A stretch of 64,000 nt of DNA. Source: Glossina fuscipes. Taxonomy: Eukaryota; Arthropoda; Insecta; Diptera; Glossinidae. The position numbers and the translations under genes were made by a program. The notes beneath the pieces are model-generated. The model made no database searches. It was not told the origin of the DNA and saw only the letters and a list, made by a program, of their open reading frames with translations. The stretch spans positions 3,067,987 through 3,131,986 of the forward strand of contig NW_023998490.1 in the NCBI RefSeq assembly GCF_014805625.2, given 5' to 3'. This document shows, in pieces, positions 10,401 to 22,481 of the stretch (positions are counted from its first letter, which is position 1; every line of letters begins with the position of its first letter).

Positions 10401-13204
10401 GAATTACCATTTAAATACAATTGAACACATGATTTCGAGGGTCTCGGTGTTTCTGGTGATATTAACGGTAGTGTATTAGCTGTGGGTGTTATGCCGTGGT
10501 GACGTTTTGGGGTAAAAGTGCCGGGTTTCAAAGGTAAACTTGTCGGCCTGAGAAATTTTGATTTACTTTTGGATTCAGTTTGGCCTGTATCAAAGTTTGG
10601 CATTTGATTGCTGTTAATGACGGCATTGGTAGTTGTAGTAATATCAACTTGTAAAGATGGTAAAGTTTCTATCATAATCGAAGTATTATTAATATTTGAA
10701 GAAGTTGCTGGTTGTGTTATCATTAATTGATCTTTGTTTAGGTTTTCTAAATTAAAGTAACGCGTTTCTTTCTCCATACTCGCAGGTACAGTGTTCGGCT
10801 GAGTTCTCGATGTGCATGCGCCAGTTGGTGAATTTTTTCTTGGGCTTAAATTATCAGCCATGCGGAGAAAATTAAATGTCTTTTTGGGAGTTTCTGGAAC
10901 AGCTGTAGCCTTATTATTTGTTATTGTGGATGAATTTGGCCAGTTTCGTAAGCTGCGCATGTTAGCAGATGGGGGAACTCGATTAAATTCGCTGGGGACC
11001 TGTTGTACGCCGCCAAATGGAGACAAAGATTTTGATATAATTTGGTCTGTTCCCGCTGAATTTACAGTCGCACTTGCCGGTTGCTTTTGATTAGGACTAC
11101 AATTGCGAGTTAAGCTTCCTTGAGGAAGCGTTGACACAGATAACGGCAAATGATGTGTGGGCGTTGGCGGTGGCAACTGTGGAGTTAGGTTATTGGGGCC
11201 TGGTATGCCAGGTACGTACGGTATTGTCTTTTCCGTTAGCGGTAATGTTAAGGGATTAAAAGCTGTTATTGGGTTAATAGGAGGAAACTGAAAATGTTGC
11301 GGAGCGTTAGCTGCAGTTAAGCCTAAGCCACAAAGTTTCGGTGTCAATTGTGCCACCTGTACTAAGGACATTGGCAGTTTATTATCTTTTTCTTTAAGTT
11401 TTGGCGACATCTCCTGGAAACTGCCACCTGACAATAAAGGCGTTCTTATCAACTTTTGGCTTTTATCAATATCACTACATTCTGATATAGGAGTTATACA
11501 CCCACCGGAAGATAAAGTATACCGTTTAAGTCGTTCCTCCTTTTTACCAAACTCTTGCAACCCTGTATTGCTGCTGAGAGGTTGTATATCGCCACCACTA
11601 ATGTTGTTATTCAAACGTTTTGTGGTGGCATTTAAGTCGTTTGTAATAGCTGGGAAACTAAGACGTTCATCATACATTTTTATTAACTCTTCTGGTTTAC
11701 TGCGACTTTCTTTCGGTGTGTAATCCACCAAAGGAGTTTTTCCTAGCAAAGGTCCTGGTGATGGTAAAGGGGCGTCAATTAAACGAGTACACGAATCCTG
11801 TGCAGTAGACATCTTAAATGCTGAAGTTGAAGATAACGATGATGGTATGACGGGTGCAACCGTCGAAATACTTGGAGTAAATGCATTACAGCAGGGAACG
11901 GTTGCAGGTGACGAACTGATAGCAGTTGATGAGCTCTTTGTGCTACCAGTCTGAGAAGCGCTTAATCTACTCAATACTAAATGACTTGGTTTTGTCTTCA
12001 ATTGAGACCATGCTAGTTTGGCTAGAGAAAGTGGATTTTTGGAGAGTATCTTTAAGTCTGGTAAGTTTAATGATATCGAGTTGGACCGAAAGTATTTATA
12101 GGAAGGTGAAACCACCGGAGAAATTGGGGCACTACTCGAATTACCCTGGCAGTAAGTAGAATTATGTAATTGCAACTCTTCAGCTGTGCGAAATTGTAAA
12201 GAACATAATGGGCAAACGTAGACAGCATCCTCTCCTTCACCCGTTGGCTGTGCCAAACCACGAACATTCAATAGAATGGATTTTATAATAGAGTTATTCG
12301 GTCTGCCTAAATTGCTAGTGGACTGCAGTTGGGTGGGCAACGACCCAGTCGAGGAGTTTGAAGTTTCACTGATATGTATGGCTGGTGCTGGTATCTGCTG
12401 CTGCGCAGTGGCTGCGGCGGAATTTTGCGCTATTTCTAAGGAGTGTCGTTTACGCGGAGTTGTTAGCAACGGGGCAGACGGTAAAGGACCTTGGGATATT
12501 TGTAGATCCAACGTATTGCGTTCTTCCACTATTTTGCTTTTGTTTGTTAAATTTAGAGGCGCATTCACAATAGTACTATTTAAAGAAGTTGCTGTTGTGT
12601 GAGGTGAACCAGATTCTAGCGAGCGATATTGAAGGGGTTGCATTTGGGCAGGTGGTGTCGACTGTGGTTGTAAATGAACAACCACATTAGATGGCACGTG
12701 AGATAATTGCGATGTAATGTGTGGTGAAATTAAAGTATTTAAATGTTTGACGGTACCATTTAATGGTAACGGAACTTCTTCCAGTGTTGGCTTTTCGCTG
12801 AAAATAATTCGCTGATATTGATGCTGCGGCATGAGTTGACATTGGTGCTGATGTTGCTGTTGTTGTTGTTGCTTCTGCTGTTGTTGTTGAAGTTGTTGTT
12901 GCTGATGAAGTTGTTGCTGCTGTTGCTGTTTCTGCACAATCACTTGTACCAATTTAGCATTTGTGTTGGATTCGGTAGTCTGGACATTAACAGAAGTTAG
13001 AGTTCGGGTATCGTTCATGACAGGATTGGCATTTGAAGAATTAAAGTTATTACCGACACTGTTGCTAATATTGCTATTGTTAAAGCTACGTGATCTATTC
13101 AAAGTCTTTGGGTATTTCTTTTGCAACAGCAGTTCCTTGTTCTCGACTATCGCTTCATTTTGCGAAATAATTTTATTGATATGCTCATGGAGTTTTTCTT
13201 TATT
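7412..13204 (-). CDS. shn: shn main exon: CCHC finger, ZAS finger pair 2, C-terminal triple finger
   Basis: This exon of 1,930 codons begins [11 protein letters not shown], upstream of the first Met-like codon. In order it holds a Gln-rich run (about 12950-12840), the CCHC finger [10 protein letters not shown]...HNSTYC (about 12225-12143), finger pair 2 starting KYVCSEC (about 9885-9700), and an acidic Ser-rich tail containing [18 protein letters not shown]. Next come a PIDLTK motif (about 9127-9105) resembling a CtBP-binding PxDLS site, and three fingers starting CPQC, CESC and CTDC (about 8245-7920). The stop is TGA at 7414-7412. Overlapping plus-strand frames are antisense shadows. Confidence 0.95.
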   Translation of the reverse strand, partial: NKEKLHEHINKIISQNEAIVENKELLLQKKYPKTLNRSRSFNNSNISNSVGNNFNSSNANPVMNDTRTLTSVNVQTTESNTNAKLVQVIVQKQQQQQQLHQQQQLQQQQQKQQQQQQHQHQCQLMPQHQYQRIIFSEKPTLEEVPLPLNGTVKHLNTLISPHITSQLSHVPSNVVVHLQPQSTPPAQMQPLQYRSLESGSPHTTATSLNSTIVNAPLNLTNKSKIVEERNTLDLQISQGPLPSAPLLTTPRKRHSLEIAQNSAAATAQQQIPAPAIHISETSNSSTGSLPTQLQSTSNLGRPNNSIIKSILLNVRGLAQPTGEGEDAVYVCPLCSLQFRTAEELQLHNSTYCQGNSSSAPISPVVSPSYKYFRSNSISLNLPDLKILSKNPLSLAKLAWSQLKTKPSHLVLSRLSASQTGSTKSSSTAISSSPATVPCCNAFTPSISTVAPVIPSSLSSTSAFKMSTAQDSCTRLIDAPLPSPGPLLGKTPLVDYTPKESRSKPEELIKMYDERLSFPAITNDLNATTKRLNNNISGGDIQPLSSNTGLQEFGKKEERLKRYTLSSGGCITPISECSDIDKSQKLIRTPLLSGGSFQEMSPKLKEKDNKLPMSLVQVAQLTPKLCGLGLTAANAPQHFQFPPINPITAFNPLTLPLTEKTIPYVPGIPGPNNLTPQLPPPTPTHHLPLSVSTLPQGSLTRNCSPNQKQPASATVNSAGTDQIISKSLSPFGGVQQVPSEFNRVPPSANMRSLRNWPNSSTITNNKATAVPETPKKTFNFLRMADNLSPRKNSPTGACTSRTQPNTVPASMEKETRYFNLENLNKDQLMITQPATSSNINNTSIMIETLPSLQVDITTTTNAVINSNQMPNFDTGQTESKSKSKFLRPTSLPLKPGTFTPKRHHGITPTANTLPLISPETPRPSKSCVQLYLNGNSYTYLGLKSSTKTFYCTLNCPQPSYVQDMHKLSMYSVWQVCAENNPHPLGLKPKKAMCLYDSRQRSNNSYTMAEYGKMSYTLVSAQQIVMTPFVGNTDKFYHHQIKPLLTSVQEARISPNSNNIKALESVKGGANISIPAGPAVSSSSLSNNHTLEGGYESHENYTYIRGRGRGKYVCSECGIRCKKPSMLKKHIRTHTDVRPYTCKNCNFSFKTKGNLTKHVGSKTHYKKCIELGLNPGPLPPEGEFLEQEVEFDQQSSTSAGGRTSSIGNGESDSEESTDNETESSGESDLSNNVNNASTIVTSNTIPALVNAPQSVNENKSRLQEHEAARCLLSLSMTPPIPSYLQANENSVLTITTAPTTTKAAAPTALQLPPPTTNTNAIRRIISYTSPKPPFDYHKQEQYYSNPEESKPKLTSSDHFESAPIDLTKPRSLSSKAIARITEINTISSTVVTITDNVQSQDRIRDVIFGGRDNESGFLKTLISVNSKVLRTPDAFETVQKMNEDILMNAYRKEQILQYHKTKQTQLSRGFGEKPKSITTNSATSSSVVITTIASPLTMAMTMATVASTMNSNTTVAVVKPIRRNMSASKTDVIESKDNDSKETTAVSEANKGNKLSDDGEESESPSDQEPQTTKKRRLNIGEEKPAHNANLPAAILQPGTTDFAGVLSNNGSAGCTAGKNQQQPIRTIIVGEDGFTNNNEIQPVYPRVANISNADGRPVCPQCSKPFQKQSQLKLHMCIHYMERKFKCESCGVAFRTQGHLQKHERSDAHKNKVIMTSSFGVPTTSNPRPFECTDCKIAFRIHGHLAKHLRSKTHVQKLECLQKLPFGTYVEIERAGISLTEIDTSDCENSLISLKLLAQKLIEKDPSSKLGSYTTPSGVQDNSNTGMVSQDSASEDGFSAAASAASAAIASLDNDSAANTPRRANSTSEDEAIAANLNNNLKRRLPGSFSNGEESDREQHLELNEKRTRLDIMPIMASNSPKSTTGSSPHN

Positions 13205-15977
13205 CTTGAAAGAGGAAAAAAATTAATAAGTCAAGTCTATTGACTACATTGTCTATTTCAAAGAGAAGCTTACCAGATGGACATCAATGGTCGAAGGTGT
13301 TGTACACGACTGTAAGAGATTATTGCTGTTTAAGGAAGCTGAAGAGTTTGAATCATTGGAATTCAAAGCTGGCGAACGTGGCCCCGCAGGAGAAGGACTG
13401 ATCTTGTTACTCATATTGCTCGGACTTAATGTAACAGAATTTTGTGAAGTGCTAACGAAAACCGACGAGCTGGTTGTTGCATGTTGCAATGTGCGCAAGT
13501 TTGAACTTTGGCTTACGACTGGTTGATTGTTAGAAGTCAAAGGTTTTGTTATAGGCATTACGTTAGCCATGTTGGAATGTTGATGTTGCTGTTGATGGAG
13601 ATGTATTTGCTGTTGTTGCTGCAACTGTATTTGATGATGGAACTGCTGTTGCTGCTGCGGAGTCATCATATGTAACGATGCCAAAGCCTGCTGATGAGCA
13701 ACTGCAGCAGCGGCAACAGGATTGTAAAAATGTTGACCAGGTAAGTGAGTAGTTGAATGCAGCATCGCGGCAGTCGTAGGAGATGTTTGACCTAAATAAT
13801 AAGCCGCTGCTGCAGCTGCTAAAGGTATTGGCAAGGGACTGCCCTGATGTGACGGAGGAGCTAAAATATGATGCGGCGCTGATATTTGAGGCTGCTGGTG
13901 CTGATGCTGTTGCCGTTGCTGCAGTTGCGGTATTTGATGGCTGTTTAGATGATTATTTAATTTAAGTTGAGTGCTAGGTGAAAGAGTCGGATGCTGGTGC
14001 TGATGTTGATGATGAGGATGATGATGGGCTTGCTTTTGAGAATGATGGCTAGCGGCAAGTTGTAATTGTTGCGCCTGCTGTTCTAACACAATTTGCTGTG
14101 ATGTTTGCTTCTGCTGGTGTTGCTGTGTCATTTGCTCCTGATTAGAGCTAAGAAGGCAATTTTCTTTTTTGTCATTAGGCGGTGTAGACGTCAGCGTTTG
14201 CTTAGACGTCTGATACAAGGATGCATTGTGAAATTTTGGTTTGTACGGCTTATAATCAATAGTTTGTTTTTGGTGAACGCTGTTGATACCGCCTTGGCTA
14301 GATGCCAAAGAAACTGACGTGGGTGGCAGGTTACCAGCGGCAGGTGAACCCAATGGCAGTTGCTGGGGTTGTTTTGTAGCGGTAGACATGGAGACAGGTG
14401 ATGATGCGACTAATGTTGAGGCCGCAGATGTAGAGGCAGTAGGTGTGTGCTGTATCAAATGCGCACCAATTGAAAAATTGCTGCCACTTTCATCTAAATT
14501 TGGTGAATCGGTATGACTTAACTGCAATCGTAATGTGTGTGAGAGATGTAAATGGTTATTCGATACTTCAACAAGTTTGACAACTTACCATTTCTGAGCT
14601 ACTATTACTCAACTCAGGATCGGCGTCCTGATCGGAAAGGCCATCATCAGCGTCTGGCGGCACCTCAATGCCGCGCTGACGAGCTGCATGAGACTGAGAT
14701 CTAATACGCAAACCCATTATTATGAAAGATAATCTTAGTTTGTGATGGATCGCAGATTTTTTCAAAGTTGTACTCTTACCTGCAATGCTTATATAAATTA
14801 CTCTTGGTTTTAAAAGCAATACCACATGTATCACAAGGGAACGGACGTTCGTTCGTATGAGCCCTAATATGTTTTTGCAGCACCGAAGGTTTTGTACAGC
14901 TCATATTGCAATAAGAGCATACATAGCGTCCAATATTATTAGCGCTGATACTTGGTGTCACTGTAGTATTGGGTTCGTTAGTAACTTCAGCTGTCTGTTG
15001 TTGTTGTTGCTCTTGTTGATCTTGTTGTTGTTGTTCTTGTATTAATGGCGTACATATTTGCTGCTGCTGGCGTTGTTGATGCGTATTATCTGATGTATTG
15101 CTCTTCGCTGTCTGCTCAGTACTGGGCTGACATTCTGATTTGTTGACGAAACCATTTGTTAACGGTTCGGTTATGGTTAAGGCGGGAGAAGGATTAGCTG
15201 GGGATGCCATTGATTCCAATGAGAATGATGCAGGCGTTGACGATACCGCTGAACTGGCCGAAGATATGGAAGCGTTTCGTGGCACTGCATCATTTTCAAC
15301 CAATGTATCGGCCTCCGTTGTGCTCGCTAAACGTTTAAATTTCTTGTGCAAATATTTGGAATTATTCCAGCTAGTTGCGGTTAACGTTGCCACGGTTGCG
15401 CTATTATAAGGCTTTGATGTTTCGATTGTATTGCTGTTATCACTATTTTTGCTCTGCTGTTGCTGTAGTTTAGATTTATCGTTAATACTTAAGTCATTGT
15501 GTTTTAAGCTACTTAAACTATTATCACCATTGTTGCTGTTGTTGTTCTTACAATTGCCACTAAAATTGCGAATGACTTTGCTGCAATTTTTATCAGTTTC
15601 CGCAACACCTTTATGATGATTATTGTTACTATTTTTACTGGGGCTGACGATGGCAGAGTCAGCTACTCTAACGTTGTCATTGTTATCGCTCTGCCTAATG
15701 TTTGCCAATGTCTTATTAGGTTCTTTACTAAAATCAGCTGTACCATCGTGATCGGTGAATGCTGCGTTTGTTTCTAATTTCGTTGCTCCAATCGTTGATA
15801 TTGTTGGCGCAGGTTTAATTTGTTTTGATGTTAGTTTCTGTTGCTTTGTATTTGCAGTACTGCTATTGATATCATTTGTATTCTCAATTTCTTCTGTGCG
15901 ATATGTTTCTTGTAAGTGTTCCTTTTGAAACTTTTTATGAACTGTGGTTAATGTTACCGTCGTTGTACTTGATTTAC

Positions 15978-16023
<46 letters not shown>

Positions 16024-19000
16024 TGTTTGCAGCTTTGTTTTATTGTAATGTTTAGTAGTCGTTGCTGTTGTTGTTGCTATTGATGCTGGTGTTAATGGTA
16101 CTGTTGCCGCTGCTGTGGTTCTCGTTTCCATATTGCTAAGATTTGTTTGTGATTGTTGTTGCAGTTTTTTCGCACCACCAGGATCATCTGCAATATAAAA
16201 AACTTGGGTGAGTATTAAACAAATACAAAATGGGAAAATTCATCTTTCTGAATATGAATAAAAGTGTTTTCTCTTTATGTAACTTAGCATGCTGCATTCT
16301 GCAATTATAACTCACTTTGCAAGAGCTTTTACATTAGGCTGTCTAAATAATTTCTCGATTGGAAACTCAATCTGCTGAATGTGAAGAAGAATTACTAGTC
16401 TCGTTATTCAGCAAATTGAATTGAACAACTAGATTCAATCTGCTGAGTATTCTTGTAATTCAGCAACGTGGATTGAAAAACTGCAATTCGGCTTAGAGGT
16501 ACTTTTTCATTAGACTATCTAAATAGCTTCTTGAAGGTAAATACCATTTGATGGATATGAAGAAGAACTATTTTTCTTATATTTCAACAAATTGTGTTAT
16601 GCAATTATAACTCAATCTGGAAGTATTTCGCGTTATCCTATCTAAAACGCTATTTCAAGATGAATTCAGCTAATTGAACTTCAAAATTTCAACATCAATT
16701 CATCAGATTGAATGTAAAACTAATTTTCATAAGTATCATGGAATTGAAAAAACTTATACATTTTGCAAATATTCTACGAGCTTACATTATTATACTTAAC
16801 TGATCCAGAAATATTGTTAGGTAGACTGTCAAACTATTAAGTTATTTACATAAAAATGTGTGCGAAAGAAAAGTATTAGTATTTAAAATCAAAAGTTTCC
16901 TTGTCAAATATGTAAATTTGTCAATAGAAAGTATGTTCAATAATTGAAAAATTGAACAGACGAAATAAGAGAAGAAACTTATTGTCGCGTATCCATACAA
17001 ACAAGTTTCCGGTGGAAGAGAGTACAAGCAAAAATTTTAATAAATTGAGACGTTGGTATAAAGAACGTAATTTTATTTGGTATATATTTATGAAGGTGGT
17101 TGGGTGCAATCGAGACACTATAGATAGTGCATGTAATGCTTTGCATTAATAACGTTTTACGCTATGCCATTTTTGAGGTTATATGTCGCATTTACAATTA
17201 TAAATATCTTGCTGACGTTAGTTAAGCCAACATTTAAACACTTTTTATATATGAATTTGATGGCACACGATGTGATCCATAGACACTGTTACATTTACAT
17301 ATTTTCTAACAAATGCTGATAAGTTCTTTTTCATTTTTTTTTTTTGTTTTAGTTACTTATATATATATACATATATATATATGTATATTTTTTATTACAC
17401 AGACACGGCGAAAATACATACAATCAAGTTCAAATAAAATGTGATCTTAATAAATCATATGAAAGCATGTCGGTATTACCCGAATTACTTACGTTGTCAC
17501 TGTAGACTGTGCAAGCCTGGGTTAATGAATAAACCTCGTATTAGCATTAGCAGAGCCAATGGGTTAACTCTAACAAAAGGCAGTATATGTGAAAGTAATG
17601 AATATCAGTGCAAAAGCGGACATTAATCAGTTAACTGTGCATGACGAATATGTCCGTCGTAATCTGTCCATTCTTCCTTCTCGGATTGCCTCATAACATT
17701 TTATCATTATAAGTATTTGCCGCAATAATGTAGTTTAGAAAATATCTTTGTCATTTCATTGCAACCTAATTTCGTATTATACAGACTCTGTGCTTGACAA
17801 GTATACAAGTATGTCGCTGAAGAGGTCGACGCAGCTAATTGGTTAATAACGCATAAAAAAAAGTATTGTTCAATAGTACATTATACATATCCATGTTATT
17901 CGCAATGGTGTTTTTCCATTATGTCCATTTCCTATTCAATTTAAAAAACTGACGCAAACCCAAAGAAAATCAAATTTCAAATGCGTAAACAATTAAAAAA
18001 AACAATGTTAGGTCTACGTATGGATATATCAAGCGTTTAGGTCGTTCGCCTGCAGGTTATATTCGCTTGTAACGAATTTTTGAAGCCCGTCTTATCGCAC
18101 TTAAATAACGAAAAAATAGCAAAGTATTCACTTAAGATGATCCTGAATATGTTATTAAATTTGAAAGGAGCATCCGCTGGCGTCTTCGAATTTTTGCGTA
18201 TCAAGAACATATATGTCACATTCATTTTTACATTTGGTTTCGGGCGCTCCGCTAAAGAATATCTTGTCAAAATTGCATCGTCCTAACTTTATTCAACAGC
18301 AGACGTTTAACTGAAACAAGTACCAGAGTAATCGGAATCTTTGTTAATTGATAGCATGTGCTCCTTATGATAGCTTCATAGAAACATACGCATAAACAAA
18401 GAGCACTTAAATTATACGATAATTGATTGATGGAAATATTCTGTATTATTAATGAGGAGGAGTCTTGCGCCGAGTTCCTTTTTCACCATTTATGCCGGTC
18501 AACATGGCAGATAATATTTGCCGTCATATTTTTTTTTTTTTTTCATAAAATTCATAAATACATTGATAGCAAACATTAAAACCGGATATTAATTCGTTTT
18601 AGTTACCTAATATTTTTTGTGTTAAGGAAACCAACGCCAACTGTCGCTATTTTTCGGAGACGTTCAACAAAAATTAAACATAAATGTTTTCGTATTTCAT
18701 TTGAGAGAAAGGATGAGCAGCATGGAAATTTTAAGCGAAAATTAAAACTACTTTTCAAAGCGAAATGATGTAAACATCAATATGTAAACAAGTATACTCA
18801 CGTATTCGTGTACTTATATTAAAAGTGTAAACACATTCATATATATATGTATATAAATAAATACTTGCTCGGGTATACCTTACAAGCAATTGTTGATCGT
18901 GACTCATTGGAAAGATGTCTCACGTTTAAACCGTCTGTGAACACTGTGCTTACATTCTTAAATATATACACACACACCGGGTTGTATATGTACACGTATG

Positions 19001-22000
19001 CGTGCATGTGAACAAGATTTTTTTTTTTTATTGTTCATGTTATCAACTTGACTGTGGTTTTCCTTTTTATATTGTGGTGGTGGCTTTCCTTATCTTACTT
19101 TTTTAACATATGATTTATTTTCTTTGCGAATTTTTTATTCTACTATAAATTTCCGTTAACTATGTATTATAACACTTCTGATAATTATAACAATAGATTG
19201 TTGAAGAAATCAAATTTTCCTTAATTTTTTAACACAATACACTTTTAATGTTCCTTTTTTTACATCAATGGAAATAAACAAATTATGGATCGAATTTTTT
19301 CTTATTATATCCTAAACCATTTGCGATAGAAAGATATAGTAAGTTTGGGCGAACGTATGCAACACCCTGAAAGTAGAAGATGTATCCACTCTTGTTGTAC
19401 CGATTGATGTAGTTTTATATCTAACCTACAGATATTTTGATAAAACCTAGCATATCGACGCCTTCGAGCTAAGGACGAACATTATTAAAAATTATTCGGA
19501 TCAAATTGTGCTTTCGACCGCTTCCAATACAAATCCTTATTTTGGAAAGTCAGTTACAGGAACACCCGCATCAAGCTAAATGATGTAGGGTATTTAGCGG
19601 ATGGGCGGGGTCCCACCATAATGTTTTATAGAGTTCGCATGTTTTATTAGCTTTGATTTAAGATTTTTAGGGAAAGAATACGAAAAGAGTAGGTGTAGAA
19701 ATGCAATATAACATAACAACAAGTATGGTACTGTAATATAACAGTTAACTAAAACCTAACATATGTTGTGAAAATGGTGATAGTTATACGTGGTTCACGT
19801 ACGAAAGCTTAACTTAAAAGTAGAATATCTAACATAATGTCTAAGCGCTTAAGTAGTAATACAATCTAAAGCATAGGGTTTCAAAAATTGTGCATAAACA
19901 TGTGGATTGATTTTTGAAAGAAGAGAAGCGTTTTCCAGACGTAGTAAAAGAGAGCGCTTTCATAACATTGCAATTTTCACAGTTTAATGCATCAAAGAAC
20001 TTAACAGATTGATTACAAATATTTACAGCTTTTAAAATTTTGAAAACACATTCTCAAGCATTACAAACGTTAGATCCACTAAAGAAAAAAAAGCTATTTT
20101 CATTTATCCAACTACTGTTATTGGACTTACTTAGCCTTTAGATTTATACAGCTTCGCTAAGTAACGGTAAATGTTCTTAAGAAGAACTTTACTCGTTCAA
20201 ACGACTAAAGTAGGAAATTTGGAAAATTTTTTTTTAAAAAAGTTGCAAAAGTGAAGATCAGATTATATCAGATCAGATTACATTAACTATATTAATGAAA
20301 TGTTTAAGCGATATTTAATTTTTTATAATTGCATTGTCTAAATAGTTGCAGTAATATATATATGCACAGGCGTCATTTATATAATACGATGCCTATCGAA
20401 CACGGCTTCGATAGAAGGCGTTACAAAACATGCGCTTATAAGAGAGTTCCGATAACACACCGCTTGTCGAATAAAGTTTCGATACAACGCGGTGATACAT
20501 TTGCCAATGTTATAACACGGTTTCAAAAAATCGAATATGTGTTCCGCTAGATTTATTTTCAATTGCTTTTTGCTTTTATTTTTAAATTATCGTTAATAAA
20601 AGGGAGAAAAAAAAAAAGAGTTGCTGCAATTTTTGGTCGTCATCATTATTTTTTGAAAATATTTTTCATTTTTGTATTGTCATCATAATGTTGAGTTTCA
20701 TATTTTTTTATACCCTACGCCAATTGTGGCATAAGGGTTTATTACGTTTATGGGAATGAATGCGACAACCAGAAGGATTTGAGCCCACTTTCTATTATAC
20801 CGATCGATTCGGAACGATTTTCAAATCGATTTAAGCTTGTGTGCGTATGTCAACCTAAACACAGCAATTTTTGCGATAATTTGATGAAATTTGGCCACTG
20901 ACGTGTTTTGAACCAAGGGCGCACGATACTGAAAATGGATCGGATCGGGACACTTTTCTACCGCTTACTTTATAACGTTTTGTTTTGAAAAGTCGTTACT
21001 TGAATAACTGTAGGGTTATTATATCTTAGTTGAAATAAATTAATAAAACCGTTTCAGTAGAATACGGTTTCGATACAGCGCGGTACGAATTCCGTGGCTG
21101 TTTTCCGAGGGGCGCTTGCATATAAGATTAAGTTTCTTATACAATAATATACAAACTTTATTAGCAACGGCCACCCGGATATTGAACCGAGATTTTAAAT
21201 TTCTACATAATAGCACTAAGATTATACAATTTAATTCGTACAAAGTACAAATACGTATGTATAATATACAACTTTATAAAAATGTAATTATTAAGAACAA
21301 GTAAAAATACTGTTGTGTGACATATACCAAAATAAAACACCGTACGTAGTTTTGCTTAAAAATTTTAAAAAATTCATATGATGGTTTTGAAATTTTGAAT
21401 CCGTATAGGAATACGAAAAAGCGACCCGATCCGAACGAGTCTCAATAACGTTCATCCTTGGACAAAAATATGTCCGTGTACCAAATTTAATCGAGAAGAA
21501 AAGGAAACAGCAGAGAGCAGACAGATGGACAGATAAGTGGGTCTATCTCAAACCCACGCAAACTTAGTATAAAAGCAGTAAAAAGTACCAGCTGGCAAGA
21601 GCAGTTTGCTTTTTTCAAGTTTATTAAAATTCGTTTAAGGCTTCCCCGAATTAATTGATTATTACTTATTATAATTAATATATGAATTTAATTATATTGT
21701 AAAATAAGTGTTTATTGAGGTAATCGCTTCTTAAGTCTCCTGAAAGAGATGAAAGGAAGATGAGAGGGGAAAAATTTTTATTTTTTTTGTAATTTATCTG
21801 TACATATACGTGAATATAAATTAATAATTTACAAACTGAGCTCCGCTCGTTTGTTACTTTTCTTTTAATATTTGATACGTCACCTCTTTTTAAAAAAACC
21901 GGTTATTTTTATTTCTTGAGTTTATTTGTCGATAACCTGTATTACTATACATACGTTTTATAATCTATTGTGCGGTTATGAATGCGTGTGTACATTTGTA

Positions 22001-22447
22001 TGGCCATGTTAATAAGTAGATACGTATAATTCATAAGCAACAAGTTAGTAAAATGATTGGTTGTGCAAAAACTAAAGAGAAAGAAAGAAAGAAAAAAAAA
22101 AGGAATGAGAGAGAGAGAGAGAGAGAGAGAGAGGTGAGTAGAAACATCTAACGATAACTGTGTATGTGATTATGTAGCATTCTTAGTCAGCTGATAATGA
22201 ATGATTTGTTTAAATGATAATCATTAAAGATAACAGCGAATGTGATTATTCGCTATCTGTTTCTTTTATAAATTATTTTTATATTATATTAAATTTTCGT
22301 TGTAACGAGTTTACTCGTCAATAATGAGATATCGTAAAATGCATGCAAACAATCTACTTTAGTATACATTCGTTGAATTACATAACTTATATTTATTTGA
22401 TTTGATACATATATTTAATAATATAATATAATATAATATAATGTATA

Positions 22448-22481
<34 letters not shown>

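Noticed and set aside
12818..13000. Plus-strand poly-Leu ORF
   Set aside because: It is the antisense shadow of the shn Gln/Asn tracts. The same applies to other plus-strand frames between 7317 and 15616.
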